The notes under the pieces: generated by a model
The model's input: only the letters and a program-made list of their open reading frames with translations
The model's database searches: none
What the model was told of the DNA's origin: nothing
NCBI RefSeq assembly: GCF_003994485.1
Contig: NZ_RZNJ01000005.1
Coordinates: 186,001 to 250,000 of the forward strand
DNA length: 64,000 nt
DNA from: Arsenicitalea aurantiaca
GTDB lineage: Bacteria > Pseudomonadota > Alphaproteobacteria > Rhizobiales > Devosiaceae
Direction: 5' to 3'
Program-made: the position numbers and the translations under genes
Part shown: in pieces, positions 7,835 through 15,907 of the stretch
Numbering within the stretch: position 1 is the first letter of the stretch
Layout: each line of letters opens with the position of its first letter

Positions 7835-8494
7835 TCAGAGGGCGATGCCCTCGCGTTCGCGCAGGGCTGCGAAATAGCGCCAGAAGAGGAGCGCCGCTGT
7901 CGCGCGATGGGGCGCCCAGAGGGTGGCGATTTCCGAAAGTGTCGCGATGTCCGGCCGCCCGTCAAGCCCCAGCCCGTGCGCCACCGCCTTCTGCAGCGCC
8001 AGGTCGCCCGCAGGAAAGATGTCGGGATGGCCCGCGCAGAACATGAGATAGATCTCGGCGGTCCACGGGCCCACCCCGCGGATCGAAGTGAGCGCGGCCA
8101 CCGCATCGGCAACGGGCAGCGCCTCGATGGCGAAGAGATCGAGGCTTCCGGTAACGATCGCCTCGGCCGCCGCCCTCAGGGTCGCGATCTTGCCCTTGGA
8201 AAAGCCCGTCGCGCGCAGCGCGCCCTCGTCGATCAGAAGAAAACGTCTGGGGTCGGTCGCGCCCTCGATCTCGGCAAAGCGCGCCCAGATCGCCCGTGCG
8301 CTCGCAACCGACAATTGCTGCCCGCAGACGGTCTTGGCGAGCCCTTCAAAGCCGGGCACGCTCAGCCGCGGCATGAGGGGCCCGGCCCGCTCGGCGACCA
8401 CGACGAGCCGCTCGTCCCGCGCAAGCAGCCCCGCCAGGTGCCGGGCGAGGATCGCCTCGGTCTCGAGCCGCTCTAGGGCCGGCTCACCGCTCAT
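7835..8494 (-). CDS. DNA-3-methyladenine glycosylase II (AlkA-type, HhH-GPD)
   Basis: The 219-residue product removes alkylated purines in base-excision repair. It has the entry motif VCGQQLSVASA, the helix-hairpin-helix SIRGVGPWTAEIYL at about 137-150, and the catalytic aspartate in PAGDLALQKA (Asp164). It lacks the N-terminal Ada-like domain of E. coli AlkA, as do most alphaproteobacterial forms. The start codon is only 14 bases from the divergent gluQ start, so the two promoters must overlap coding sequence. Confidence 0.92.
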   Translation of the reverse strand: MSGEPALERLETEAILARHLAGLLARDERLVVVAERAGPLMPRLSVPGFEGLAKTVCGQQLSVASARAIWARFAEIEGATDPRRFLLIDEGALRATGFSKGKIATLRAAAEAIVTGSLDLFAIEALPVADAVAALTSIRGVGPWTAEIYLMFCAGHPDIFPAGDLALQKAVAHGLGLDGRPDIATLSEIATLWAPHRATAALLFWRYFAALREREGIAL

Positions 8495-8508
8495 GATATG
8501 GCTTTGCC

Positions 8509-9381
8509 ATGGCTTCGTCCCTTGCTCATCGCCCCCGCCTGCGCTTCGCGCCGAGCCCGAACGGACGGCTCCATCTGGGGCACGCCTTTTCGGCGCTCCT
8601 CACCTTCGGGGCTGCAGAGGCGCTCGGCGGAGAGGCGCTCCTGCGCATCGAAGACATCGACATCAGCCGCTGTAAACCCGAATTCACCCGCGCCATCTTC
8701 GAGGACCTCGCCTGGCTCGGCCTGCGCTGGCCCGAACCTGTGCTCGTCCAGTCGACCCGCTTTGCCGCCTACCGGGCCGCTGCCGAGGCGTTGGAAAGGC
8801 GCGGGCTCCTCTATCCCTGCTTCTGCAGCCGGCGCGAGGTCGCCGCGGACGCCACACACGTCGATCCCGATGGCGGGCCGCGCTATGGGGGGCGCTGCCG
8901 GCATCTGGCGCAGGGTGACCGCGATCGCGCGATCGCCGCGGGCGCGCCCCATCTCTTCCGGCTCGATATGGCCCGCGCCATCGCCGAAGCGGGGCGGCCC
9001 GAGATCCCCGAAGCCGAGATCCTGCCCGACCATCGGCTGGGGTCGCCGACCCTCCGGGCTTCGGATCCCGCGCGCTGGGGCGACGTCGTCCTCGTGCGCC
9101 GGGACATCCCGACGAGCTACCACCTCGCCGCCGTCCTCGACGACGCCCATCAGGGCATAACCCATGTGACGCGCGGCGCGGACCTGCTTGCGGCGACCGA
9201 CATCCACGTGCTCCTCCAACGCCTCCTCGATCTCCCCCATCCGGTCTATGCCCATCACGGCCTCGTGCGCGATGCGGGCGCCGAAAAGCTCGCCAAATCC
9301 CGCGGCTCGGAAAGCCTCGCGGACCTTCGCGCCCGGGGCTGGACCCCGGCCGATATCCGCGCGCGCCTCGGGTTCGGCTGA
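8509..9381 (+). CDS. gluQ: Glutamyl-Q tRNA(Asp) synthetase
   Basis: A 290-residue truncated GluRS paralogue that attaches glutamate to queuosine in tRNA-Asp. It has the class I HIGH region (RFAPSPNGRLHLGHA, about 11-25), the zinc-site cysteines PCFCSRRE and GGRCRH, and the KLAKS motif at 260-264 in place of full KMSKS. The anticodon-binding domain of GluRS is absent, which defines GluQ. It fits with a queuosine-precursor transporter elsewhere in the window (32865-33506). Confidence 0.95.
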   Translation: MASSLAHRPRLRFAPSPNGRLHLGHAFSALLTFGAAEALGGEALLRIEDIDISRCKPEFTRAIFEDLAWLGLRWPEPVLVQSTRFAAYRAAAEALERRGLLYPCFCSRREVAADATHVDPDGGPRYGGRCRHLAQGDRDRAIAAGAPHLFRLDMARAIAEAGRPEIPEAEILPDHRLGSPTLRASDPARWGDVVLVRRDIPTSYHLAAVLDDAHQGITHVTRGADLLAATDIHVLLQRLLDLPHPVYAHHGLVRDAGAEKLAKSRGSESLADLRARGWTPADIRARLGFG

Positions 9382-9512
9382 GACCATTTGCCGGGCCCGA
9401 TCCGGTTCACCTTGGCCCCAATTCATGGCATTGATCATCGATTGCTGGCCGGGCCGGTCCATTCGGGCCGCTGATGCGTTAAAGAGCCAGAACCGACCAA
9501 CCGGGTTTATTC

Positions 9513-9707
9513 ATGCAGGACCTCCTCAACTTCGCCATCGTCATCGCGGTGGTCATCGTCGGCATCATCCTCCTGATGGGCCTGTGGAACATGCTCAAGG
9601 GCGGCGACGGCAACAGGAGCCAGCAGCTCATGCGCCTGCGCGTCATCGCTCAGGCGGTCGCGGTCATCCTGATGATGGGCGCGCTCTTCTTCTTCGGGAG
9701 GGGCTGA
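9513..9707 (+). CDS. HIG1-domain twin transmembrane protein
   Basis: A 64-residue protein with two membrane spans (about 6-26 and 44-61) separated by GGDGNRSQQLMRLRVIAQA. The short loop with R-S-x-x-L-M-R-x-R followed by a second span is the HIG1 pattern. Mitochondrial HIG1 proteins assist respiratory supercomplexes; the role of the small bacterial forms is not established. Its stop is one base from the ATG of the adenosyltransferase gene, so the two are almost certainly co-translated. Confidence 0.85.
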   Translation: MQDLLNFAIVIAVVIVGIILLMGLWNMLKGGDGNRSQQLMRLRVIAQAVAVILMMGALFFFGRG

Positions 9708-9708
9708 G

Positions 9709-10287
9709 ATGGTCCGGCTCAACAGGATCTACACCCGCACCGGCGATGACGGCACCACCGGGCTCGTGCGCGGCCCGCGCCGCAAGAAGCATGATCTGCG
9801 CATCGAAAGCTTCGGCACGGTCGACGAGGCCAATGCGGTGATCGGCATGGCCCGGCTCGAAACGAGCGGCATGCCGCGCGTCGATACGCTCCTTGCGCGC
9901 ATCCAGAACGATCTCTTCGATCTGGGCTCCGATCTGGCCACCCCCGGGGCGGACGATCCCGATGCGCCCGCCTCGCTCCGGATGACGGCGGCGCAGACCG
10001 CCTGGCTCGAAGCCGAGATCGATGCGGCCAATACCGAGCTCAGCCCGCTTACGAGCTTCGTCTTGCCCGGCGGCAGCCGGCTCGCCGCCCTCTGCCATCT
10101 CGCGCGCACCATCACGCGGCGCGCCGAACGGCTGGTCGTCGCGCTCGGCGAGGCCGAGCCCGGGCTCAACCCGCATGCGCTCACCTATCTCAACCGGCTC
10201 TCGGACCTCATGTTCGTGCTTGCGCGGGTGGCCAACAATAATGGAGAAAAAGACGTGCTCTGGGTGCCGGGGCAGCACCGGCAATAG
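9709..10287 (+). CDS. Cob(I)alamin adenosyltransferase, PduO type
   Basis: The 192-residue product transfers the adenosyl group of ATP to cob(I)alamin or cobyrinate diamide. The N-terminal ATP site is intact: IYTRTGDDGTTGL followed by RRKKHDLRIESFGTVDEANA. The cobalamin pocket segments FVLPGG, ARTITRRAER and YLNRLSDLMFVLAR are present. It fits the cobalamin pathway together with the cobS and cobT genes at 49-52 kb. Start ATG overlaps the context of the preceding stop. Confidence 0.94.
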   Translation: MVRLNRIYTRTGDDGTTGLVRGPRRKKHDLRIESFGTVDEANAVIGMARLETSGMPRVDTLLARIQNDLFDLGSDLATPGADDPDAPASLRMTAAQTAWLEAEIDAANTELSPLTSFVLPGGSRLAALCHLARTITRRAERLVVALGEAEPGLNPHALTYLNRLSDLMFVLARVANNNGEKDVLWVPGQHRQ

Positions 10288-10307
10288 GGCCGGCCGGGGG
10301 GACGGGC

Positions 10308-10991
10308 ATGTTTCTGCCGCTGCACGATCGCAATCCGATCAAGCATGTCGATTTTCCCTACGTCACCTATGGCCTGATCGGGGTCACGACCCTGGTCTTT
10401 CTCTTCCAGTCCATCCTGCCGCCCGCGCAGTTCGACGATCTCGTCGTTGCATTCGGCATGATCCCGGTCGTCGTCAGCAATCAGGTGACGGGGCCGGCGC
10501 CCTGGCTGCCCGACCAGCTGACGCTCCTCACCTATGCGTTCCTGCATGCGGACTGGATGCACCTGCTGTTCAACATGCTCTTTCTCTGGGTGTTCGGGGA
10601 TAATATCGAGGATGCGCTGGGCCATGTGCGCTTCCTCGTCTTCTATCTCCTCTGCGCGGCGCTGGCGGGGCTGGCGCATATGGCGTTCGATTATGGCGGC
10701 TTCGGCCCCTTGATCGGGGCCTCCGGCGCGGTCGCGGGGGTGATGGGCGCCTATCTCGTCCTCTACCCGCATGCGCGGGTCTATGTGCTCTTCCGGCTGG
10801 TCATCCCCATCCCGCTGCCGGTTCCCGCCTTCTGGATGCTCGGGGCATGGATCGGCACGCAGCTCTTCTACGTGCTCGTGGGGTCCGATGACGGCGTCTC
10901 GTGGTGGGCCCATCTCGGCGGCATCGCGGCGGGGGCCCTGCTCGTCGTCCCGATGCGCAGGCGCGGCATCGCGCTCTTTGGCGGCCGGTGA
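10308..10991 (+). CDS. Rhomboid-family intramembrane serine protease
   Basis: The 227-residue product has about six membrane spans. Catalytic features are complete: the HADWMHLLFNML segment (His85, Asn89), the nucleophile in LIGASGAVAG (Ser139) and the base in WWAHLGGIAAG (His202). It cleaves membrane proteins within the bilayer; the substrate is unknown. It sits 20 bases after the adenosyltransferase and is likely the last gene of that unit. It is convergent with dsbB. Confidence 0.92.
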   Translation: MFLPLHDRNPIKHVDFPYVTYGLIGVTTLVFLFQSILPPAQFDDLVVAFGMIPVVVSNQVTGPAPWLPDQLTLLTYAFLHADWMHLLFNMLFLWVFGDNIEDALGHVRFLVFYLLCAALAGLAHMAFDYGGFGPLIGASGAVAGVMGAYLVLYPHARVYVLFRLVIPIPLPVPAFWMLGAWIGTQLFYVLVGSDDGVSWWAHLGGIAAGALLVVPMRRRGIALFGGR

Positions 10992-10999
10992 CCCGGCGC

Positions 11000-11509
11000 T
11001 CAGGCGTTCCGGCGCAGGCCGAGCACGAGGGCGATACCGCTGAGGAGTGTCACCCCGAGCGCAACGAGCGCGTTGTAGCCGGCCAGCGAGAGCCCGAGGA
11101 AACGGAACTGCACTTGGTCGCAGGGCACGATGCGCGCCGCATTGATGTTGTTAAGGTCATCAAAGCTGATCGCCGCGCCGGTGCCGGTGCACGATGTGGG
11201 GCCGGGCCAGAAGCCCCATTCCACCCCGGCGTGATAGACGCCAAGCCCCGTGCCCCAGGCAAAGAGCAGGACGACGAGCCCGAGCGCCAGCGCGCGCACG
11301 AGCCGGGGCAGGCGGGCCCAGAGGAGCAGCACCAGCAGGAGGATCGGCAGGCCCCAGTAATAGGGAATGCGCTGCTCGAGGCAGAGCGTACAGGGCACGA
11401 GCCCCCAGATATGCTCGGATGCGAGCGCGCCCAGGATCGCGATGGACCCGAGGACGAAGGCTGCGAGGCCGGCGAGCCGGGCATGGGAAGCGGCAAAAAG
11501 GGCGGCCAT
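11000..11509 (-). CDS. Disulfide bond formation protein B family
   Basis: A 169-residue inner-membrane protein with four spans. It shows the first redox pair in PCTLCLEQR (Cys40, Cys43) and two periplasmic-loop cysteines (Cys107 in PTSCTGTG and Cys130 in IVPCDQ). DsbB passes electrons from DsbA to quinone. The start at 11509 (MAALFAAS) gives the usual length; an upstream extension would be basic, non-family sequence. A 19-base hairpin at 11566-11584 lies between the upstream gene and this one. Confidence 0.88.
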   Translation of the reverse strand: MAALFAASHARLAGLAAFVLGSIAILGALASEHIWGLVPCTLCLEQRIPYYWGLPILLLVLLLWARLPRLVRALALGLVVLLFAWGTGLGVYHAGVEWGFWPGPTSCTGTGAAISFDDLNNINAARIVPCDQVQFRFLGLSLAGYNALVALGVTLLSGIALVLGLRRNA

Positions 11510-11565
11510 GGACGAACGCGGGATCTTGGTGCTGACGATGGGATTGGGCTTAATCGGGTCGGGCC

Positions 11566-11584
11566 GGGAAGGCCAGTCCTTCCC
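11566..11584 (-). repeat. Intercistronic hairpin between the YqaA-like gene and dsbB
   Basis: GGGAAGG pairs with CCTTCCC around a five-base loop in the 88-base gap. There is no T-run on the minus strand, so it may be an mRNA-stability or processing stem, not a terminator. Confidence 0.35.
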
Positions 11585-11597
11585 TCTCTTGTGATGA

Positions 11598-12179
11598 TTA
11601 CCCGAAGAGACGGATCGCCGCGAACCCGCCCACAAGGAGCGCGCCGAATATGGCCGTCATCAGGCCGAGCCGCTTTTCGATGAAGAGCCGGATCGGCTCG
11701 CCGAAGAAGTAGAGAAGCCCGGCAACGAGGAAGAACCGGCTGGCGCGCGCGATGATCGAGGCGATGATGAAAGCGGGCAGGCCGAGCCCGGTGAGGCCCG
11801 AGGCGATCGTGATGACCTTGTAGGGGAAGGGCGTGAACCCCGCGATGAAGACGATCAGCAACCCCCATTCGTTGAAGGCGAGCTGAAAGGCCTCGAAGCG
11901 GTCGGCATAATGGTAGAATTCGAGGATCGGATGGGCGACCGGCTCGAAGAGCATCGCGCCGATGAAATAGCCGAGCAATCCGCCGAGCACCGAAAACACC
12001 GTCGCCACGCCCGCCCAGAGCCAGGCCTTGCGCGGCTCTGCCACGCACATGGGGATGAGCAGCAAATCGGGCGGAATGGGAAAGAACGAGCTTTCGACAA
12101 AGCTCACCCCGGCAAGGGCGCGCGGCGCGTGCCGGCCGCGGGCAAGCGACATGGTCCAGTCATAGAGGCGGCGCAGCAT
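11598..12179 (-). CDS. YqaA-type DedA/VTT-domain membrane protein
   Basis: The 193-residue product is a multi-span membrane protein of the SNARE-associated/VTT superfamily. Seen: FVESSFFPIPPDLLLIPM near the N-terminus with its re-entrant-type proline pair, the FIAGFTPFPYKVITIASG segment and the C-terminal RFFLVAGLLYFFGEP span. DedA relatives act in lipid-carrier recycling or membrane-potential homeostasis; the job of this YqaA subgroup is not defined. It probably shares a transcript with dsbB downstream. Confidence 0.88.
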   Translation of the reverse strand: MLRRLYDWTMSLARGRHAPRALAGVSFVESSFFPIPPDLLLIPMCVAEPRKAWLWAGVATVFSVLGGLLGYFIGAMLFEPVAHPILEFYHYADRFEAFQLAFNEWGLLIVFIAGFTPFPYKVITIASGLTGLGLPAFIIASIIARASRFFLVAGLLYFFGEPIRLFIEKRLGLMTAIFGALLVGGFAAIRLFG

Positions 12180-12319
12180 CGGTCTCTCCGGGCGGGGGCT
12201 CGGGGTCCTCTGTGGCCGCCTCCGGCCGGGCTGTCAACGACAAGGCGGCCTTGGGGCGCGCCGTTCGGCATTGACGCTGGGGGCGCTTCGCGCTAGTGCC
12301 GGGGCCGGCCAGTGCTCTT

Positions 12320-12404
12320 GCGGGTGTGGTGGAATTGGTAGACGCGCCGGACTCAAAATCCGGTTCCGAAAGGAGTGTCGGTTCGACCCCGACCACCCGC
12401 ACCA
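12320..12404 (+). tRNA. tRNA-Leu (anticodon CAA)
   Basis: A complete class II cloverleaf: acceptor GCGGGTG pairs with CACCCGC; the D arm holds GGTAGACGC; the anticodon stem CCGGA/TCCGG encloses CTCAAAA, giving anticodon CAA (TTG codon); a long variable arm follows; the T arm has TCGGTTCGACCCCGA. The 3' CCA is encoded. Length is 85 nt. Confidence 0.97.
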
Positions 12405-12422
12405 GCCCCGTTCATCGGGGCT
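12404..12422. terminator. Hairpin shared by tRNA-Leu and the convergent TauE-like gene
   Basis: AGCCCCG pairs with CGGGGCT around TTCAT, directly after the tRNA CCA and touching the stop codon of the minus-strand permease gene. There is no T-run, so termination is inferred from position between convergent genes. Confidence 0.45.
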
Positions 12423-13177
12423 CAGCGTCCGGCCATGATCGTGAGGCTGCTCCAGATGAGCGGCACGGCCGACGCCATCAAGACGAGATAAATCAGCCTG
12501 TCGAACACGCGCCGCTCGAGCCGCCCGGCAATCGCATTGCCGATGAAGAGCCCGATCCCCGCCGGCAGGAGCGCGAAGACCCCGGTCAGAAGGCTCTGCT
12601 CGGTTGAGATGCCCGAGCCGACCAGCAGTGCGAGCTGGATCATGATGAAGAGGAAGAACATCGAGGCGAGGCTGAACATGAAGCCCTGCCGCACGAGCCC
12701 GATGGCATGGAAATAGGTGGCGCCGACCACACCCGACAGGCCCGTCGCCCCCTGCAGGAAGCCGGCGCCGAACCCCACCACCGGGGCAAGCCGCGACCCG
12801 GCGCGCTCGGAAAGGTGGAACTCTACGGCGCTGAGGCGCAGCCCGACATAGCCGAGCACGGTGATGCCGAGCGCAAGCTCGAGATATTCCCCCGAAGCCT
12901 GCGACAGGAGCCAGGTGCCCGGGAAGATCGCCGCGACGCCCGCCACGAGAAAGGCCGGCAGGAAGCGCACGCCATGGCGCGCCGCGCGAAACTGCCACAT
13001 CTGCCAGGCATTGGTCACCGCCATCGGCACGGCCACGATCGTCACCGCCTGCGGTACGCCGATGAAGATCGAGAGCACCGGGATGGCGATCATCGGCAGG
13101 CCGAGCCCGACTGCGCCCTTGATCATCCCGCCCGCAAAGATGGTGAGAGCGACCAGCGCGAGGATCGTCAGGGACAT
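12422..13177 (-). CDS. TauE/SafE-family membrane transporter
   Basis: The 251-residue product has eight predicted hydrophobic spans. The duplicated family signatures are seen at GGMIKGAVGLGLPMIAIPVL near residue 20 and GFLQGATGLSGVVGATYF in the second half. TauE/SafE proteins export sulfite, sulfoacetate or other anions in organosulfur metabolism, but many members have unknown substrates. It lies 48 bases downstream of the MocR regulator on the same strand and opposite a NitT/TauT ABC transporter, which suggests a related substrate. Confidence 0.88.
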   Translation of the reverse strand: MSLTILALVALTIFAGGMIKGAVGLGLPMIAIPVLSIFIGVPQAVTIVAVPMAVTNAWQMWQFRAARHGVRFLPAFLVAGVAAIFPGTWLLSQASGEYLELALGITVLGYVGLRLSAVEFHLSERAGSRLAPVVGFGAGFLQGATGLSGVVGATYFHAIGLVRQGFMFSLASMFFLFIMIQLALLVGSGISTEQSLLTGVFALLPAGIGLFIGNAIAGRLERRVFDRLIYLVLMASAVPLIWSSLTIMAGR

Positions 13178-13225
13178 TGGTTGGCCTTCGCTCGTGGTGG
13201 CGCCCGGCGCCAGGGCAATGGGTGC

Positions 13226-14605
13226 TCAGACGAGCGAGATTTCCTCGACGCTGCCGACGATCTCGGCGATGCGCTTGAGCGCGCCTTCGAGCGCCTCGAG
13301 GCTTTCGGCGCCGCCGAGGCAGAGCCGGACGCCGTTGAGCTGGTTGCCATTGCCCCCGCCCACCGCGCTCGAGGCGGCCAGCCGCAGGCCGGAGGAGTTG
13401 GCCTGCGCGATCAGCGTGTCGAGCGTCCGGCCACGCGGCAGTTCGAGCCAGACGTGAAAGCCGCCCGGCACCGAAACCGGCGACAGCCAGGTCCCGAGCG
13501 CCGCCTGCGCGGCGCGCTGGCGTTTCATCGCCTCCTCGCGCTTGCGCCGCGCCTGGTCGGCAAGCTGCCCCCCGCGAATGGCGCGCCGCACGACTTCGGC
13601 CATGGCCGGCGTCGCCATCCAGCCGGTGGCGCGAAGCGCGTTGATCGCCTGCCCGCGGAAGGCCGTGGGCGGCACGAGCGCGCCGATGCGTAGCCCCGGC
13701 GACAGGCATTTGGCAAAGCTCACCGCATAGAAGGCGCGTTCGGGGATCATCGCCGAGACCGGCAGCAGCGGCTCGTGAGGCAGGAAGCCATAGGCATCGT
13801 CCTCGATGAACCAGGCGTCGCGCCGGCGCACCACCTCGGCGATTTCGCGCCGACGTTCGGGCGGCATGCTTCGCCCGGTCGGCGTCTGGTAGGTCGGCAT
13901 GGCATAGACCGCCCGTGCGCCGGTTTCGCCGAGCGCGGTGTCCAGCGCTTCTGGCACGAGCCCGTGTCCGTCCATCCTCACCCCGTGAATGCGATAGCCC
14001 GAAAGCGCCGAGAGCGAGGTTATCCCAGCATAGGTCAGCTCCTCGGTCAGGATCGTGTCGCCTGAAGCTGCGACCATCGAGAGCGCAAGGAAGAGCCCAT
14101 GCTGGGCGCCATGGGTGATGTAGACCCGTTCGGCCGAAACGGGGTAGCCGGTCTCCTCGAGCCAGTCGGCTACGGCGGCCCGATGCTCGGCCATGCCCTG
14201 ATGGGGCAGGTAGGCGCAGAGCCCGTGTACCGAACTGTCCCCGGCGATCTCGGCGAGCAGGGTTTCGACCAGTGCCGTCGCGCCGGTGTCGGGCGGTACG
14301 TTGAGCGCGAGGTCGACGAGGCCGGGTCCGGCATCGCGCCGGGGCTCGGCTGCCGGGCTCGGGCGGTTGTCGACGAAAGTACCCCGTCCCACTTCCCCGC
14401 GGATAAGTCCGCGGCGTTCGGCCTCCGCATAGGCGCGCGACACCATGCCGACACTCACCCCCAGCAGGCCCGCCATCTCGCGCTGCGGCAGCAGCCGCGT
14501 TCCGCTCACAAGCGTACCCGAGGCGATGTCGCGTTCGAGTGCGTCGACGATCGCGCCATAGCGCGGCGTGTCAATCTGGTCGAGGCGAGGGAGCCATTCA
14601 GCCAT
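13226..14605 (-). CDS. MocR/PdxR-family transcriptional regulator (GntR wHTH plus aminotransferase-like domain)
   Basis: About 459 residues. Residues 1-85 form a GntR winged helix (ALERDIASGTL, LLPQREMAGLLGVSVGMVSRAYAEAERRGLI split over two helices, GEVGRGTFV wing). The remainder is a fold-type I aminotransferase-like sensor with AMPTYQTPTG, an Asp in IEDDAYGFL and the PLP-binding lysine in SFAKCLSPGLRIG. The start at 14605 (MAEWLPRL) is preferred; a TTG at 14659 would add 18 residues. It is divergent from the ABC transporter operon and upstream of the TauE-like gene, so it probably controls both. The effector is unknown. Confidence 0.92.
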   Translation of the reverse strand: MAEWLPRLDQIDTPRYGAIVDALERDIASGTLVSGTRLLPQREMAGLLGVSVGMVSRAYAEAERRGLIRGEVGRGTFVDNRPSPAAEPRRDAGPGLVDLALNVPPDTGATALVETLLAEIAGDSSVHGLCAYLPHQGMAEHRAAVADWLEETGYPVSAERVYITHGAQHGLFLALSMVAASGDTILTEELTYAGITSLSALSGYRIHGVRMDGHGLVPEALDTALGETGARAVYAMPTYQTPTGRSMPPERRREIAEVVRRRDAWFIEDDAYGFLPHEPLLPVSAMIPERAFYAVSFAKCLSPGLRIGALVPPTAFRGQAINALRATGWMATPAMAEVVRRAIRGGQLADQARRKREEAMKRQRAAQAALGTWLSPVSVPGGFHVWLELPRGRTLDTLIAQANSSGLRLAASSAVGGGNGNQLNGVRLCLGGAESLEALEGALKRIAEIVGSVEEISLV

Positions 14606-14713
14606 CAGCGGTCCGTTTCCGGGATCGTCCCTGCGGGGATAGGCGAAGCGTTTTGCCAATTCAACTGGATTGTGCCCCGGGGATAAGATCCTTCACCCGA
14701 TTGTATCTGCAGG

Positions 14714-14735
14714 AATTGCAAGATCGAGTGCAATT
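14714..14735. promoter_or_regulatory. Candidate MocR operator (inverted repeat AATTGCA-N8-TGCAATT)
   Basis: A perfect 7-bp inverted repeat lies in the 319-base gap between the MocR gene and the divergent transporter. Related boxes ATTGTGC occur at 14669-14675 and 14773-14779, and GCACAAAT at 14748-14755. On the minus strand a TACAAT -10-like hexamer lies at 14700-14705, so the palindrome would cover the -35 region of the regulator gene. Binding by the MocR protein is inferred from position. Confidence 0.45.
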
Positions 14736-14767
14736 TCTGCTCGTTTCGCACAAATTTGATCATGCCC

Positions 14768-14797
14768 TTGACATTGTGCGGCATCAATCCGTACCGT
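14768..14797 (+). promoter_or_regulatory. Candidate promoter of the NitT/TauT transporter operon
   Basis: A perfect TTGACA at 14768-14773 is followed, after 18 bases, by TACCGT, which keeps the first, second and sixth positions of the -10 consensus. It points toward the transporter and leaves a leader of about 120 bases. One ATTGTGC box overlaps the end of the -35, a suitable place for regulation. Confidence 0.4.
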
Positions 14798-14924
14798 CCG
14801 TGGGAATGAACCCGTTCGTGCGGGTACGATGTTGACGCCGGGCTGAGGAGGCTGGCGGACTGTGCTTCGATCAAGGCCATAAAGGCCTGATCGCATTCGA
14901 TTTTCCATTCCGAGGGAGGACATG

Positions 14925-15905
14925 ATGAAACCCGTATCAATCACCAGCGCGCTTGTCGCTGCGAGCCTGATGGCGCTTCTGCCGGGGCAGGCACTGGCCC
15001 AGGATGCACTCGAGGAGGTGTCGATCGTCGTCTTCGGCCCGCCCTCGCTCGGCGCCTTCTTGCCCCCAGTCATCAAAGCCCAAGGCCTCGACACGCGCCA
15101 CGGGCTCGACATTTCCTTCGTCGAACGCACCCCCGACGCCTATACCGCGCAGTTCAATTCGGGCGAGTTCCGGGTTGGCGGCAGCGCGGCGCTGCTCACC
15201 GTCGGGCTCGCCGAAGCGCGGGGGGTACAAGTCTCTTACCTCTTCAATCTGTTCGACTTTTGGGGCGCGGTGGTCACCGCCAACGATGCGGTCCAGAGCC
15301 TTTCGGACATCGAGGGCCGGGAACTTGCCGCCGCCGCCGGCACCACGAACTACGTGATGTTCAACTGGTTCGCCCGCGAGATGGGCGTCGACACCTCCAA
15401 CGTCTCGGTCGTCAACACCGCCACCCCGGGCCTCGTCGGCTACGCCATGGCCAACCGCGCCGATGCCATCCAGCTCTGGGAGCCGGCCTACACCTCGCTC
15501 GTCGCCCAGCGCCCCGACATCCGCACGCTCGACCTCAACATTCCCGAGGCGTGGAGCGCCTTTGCCGGCTCCACCAACATCCCCTATCTCGGTGTGGCGG
15601 CTCATGTTTCCTGGATCGAGGAGAACGAGGCGCTCGTCCCGCGCCTCTATTCCGCCTACAAGGATGCGGCCGACTGGGTTGCCGCCAATCCGGACGAAGC
15701 CGCCGCGATCATCGCCGGCCAGGGTACCGCGGAATATCGCGACAGCCTCGGCGAACTCATCCGCAACAATGAGCGGCTGGGGCTCAACGTCCAGTGGGCC
15801 GGGGACGTCGACGAGGAGATCCGCAAGGTCTACGAGGCCGGGGAATCCATCGGCTTCCTGCCCTCGACCCCGACCGATGAGACCATCTACTCCGGAGCGC
15901 GCTGA
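14925..15905 (+). CDS. ABC transporter periplasmic substrate-binding protein, NitT/TauT type
   Basis: The 326-residue product has a Sec signal peptide ending in GQALAQDA (cleavage near residue 25). The mature protein follows the SsuA/TauA/ThiY-like fold, with FGPPSLGAFLPPVIKAQGL, GGSAALLTVGLAEARG, the GTTNYVMFNWFAREMGVD hinge region and a second lobe with YAMANRADAIQLWEP. These proteins bind nitrate, sulfonates, pyrimidine or similar small anions; the ligand here is not readable. GGAGGA lies five bases before the ATG at 14925, so this was preferred to the ATG three bases earlier. Confidence 0.88.
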   Translation: MKPVSITSALVAASLMALLPGQALAQDALEEVSIVVFGPPSLGAFLPPVIKAQGLDTRHGLDISFVERTPDAYTAQFNSGEFRVGGSAALLTVGLAEARGVQVSYLFNLFDFWGAVVTANDAVQSLSDIEGRELAAAAGTTNYVMFNWFAREMGVDTSNVSVVNTATPGLVGYAMANRADAIQLWEPAYTSLVAQRPDIRTLDLNIPEAWSAFAGSTNIPYLGVAAHVSWIEENEALVPRLYSAYKDAADWVAANPDEAAAIIAGQGTAEYRDSLGELIRNNERLGLNVQWAGDVDEEIRKVYEAGESIGFLPSTPTDETIYSGAR

Positions 15906-15907
15906 GC

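Noticed and set aside
12234-13709. 491-residue minus-strand frame over the TauE gene and part of MocR
   Set aside because: It crosses two genes with recognised families and the tRNA flank; shadow frame.
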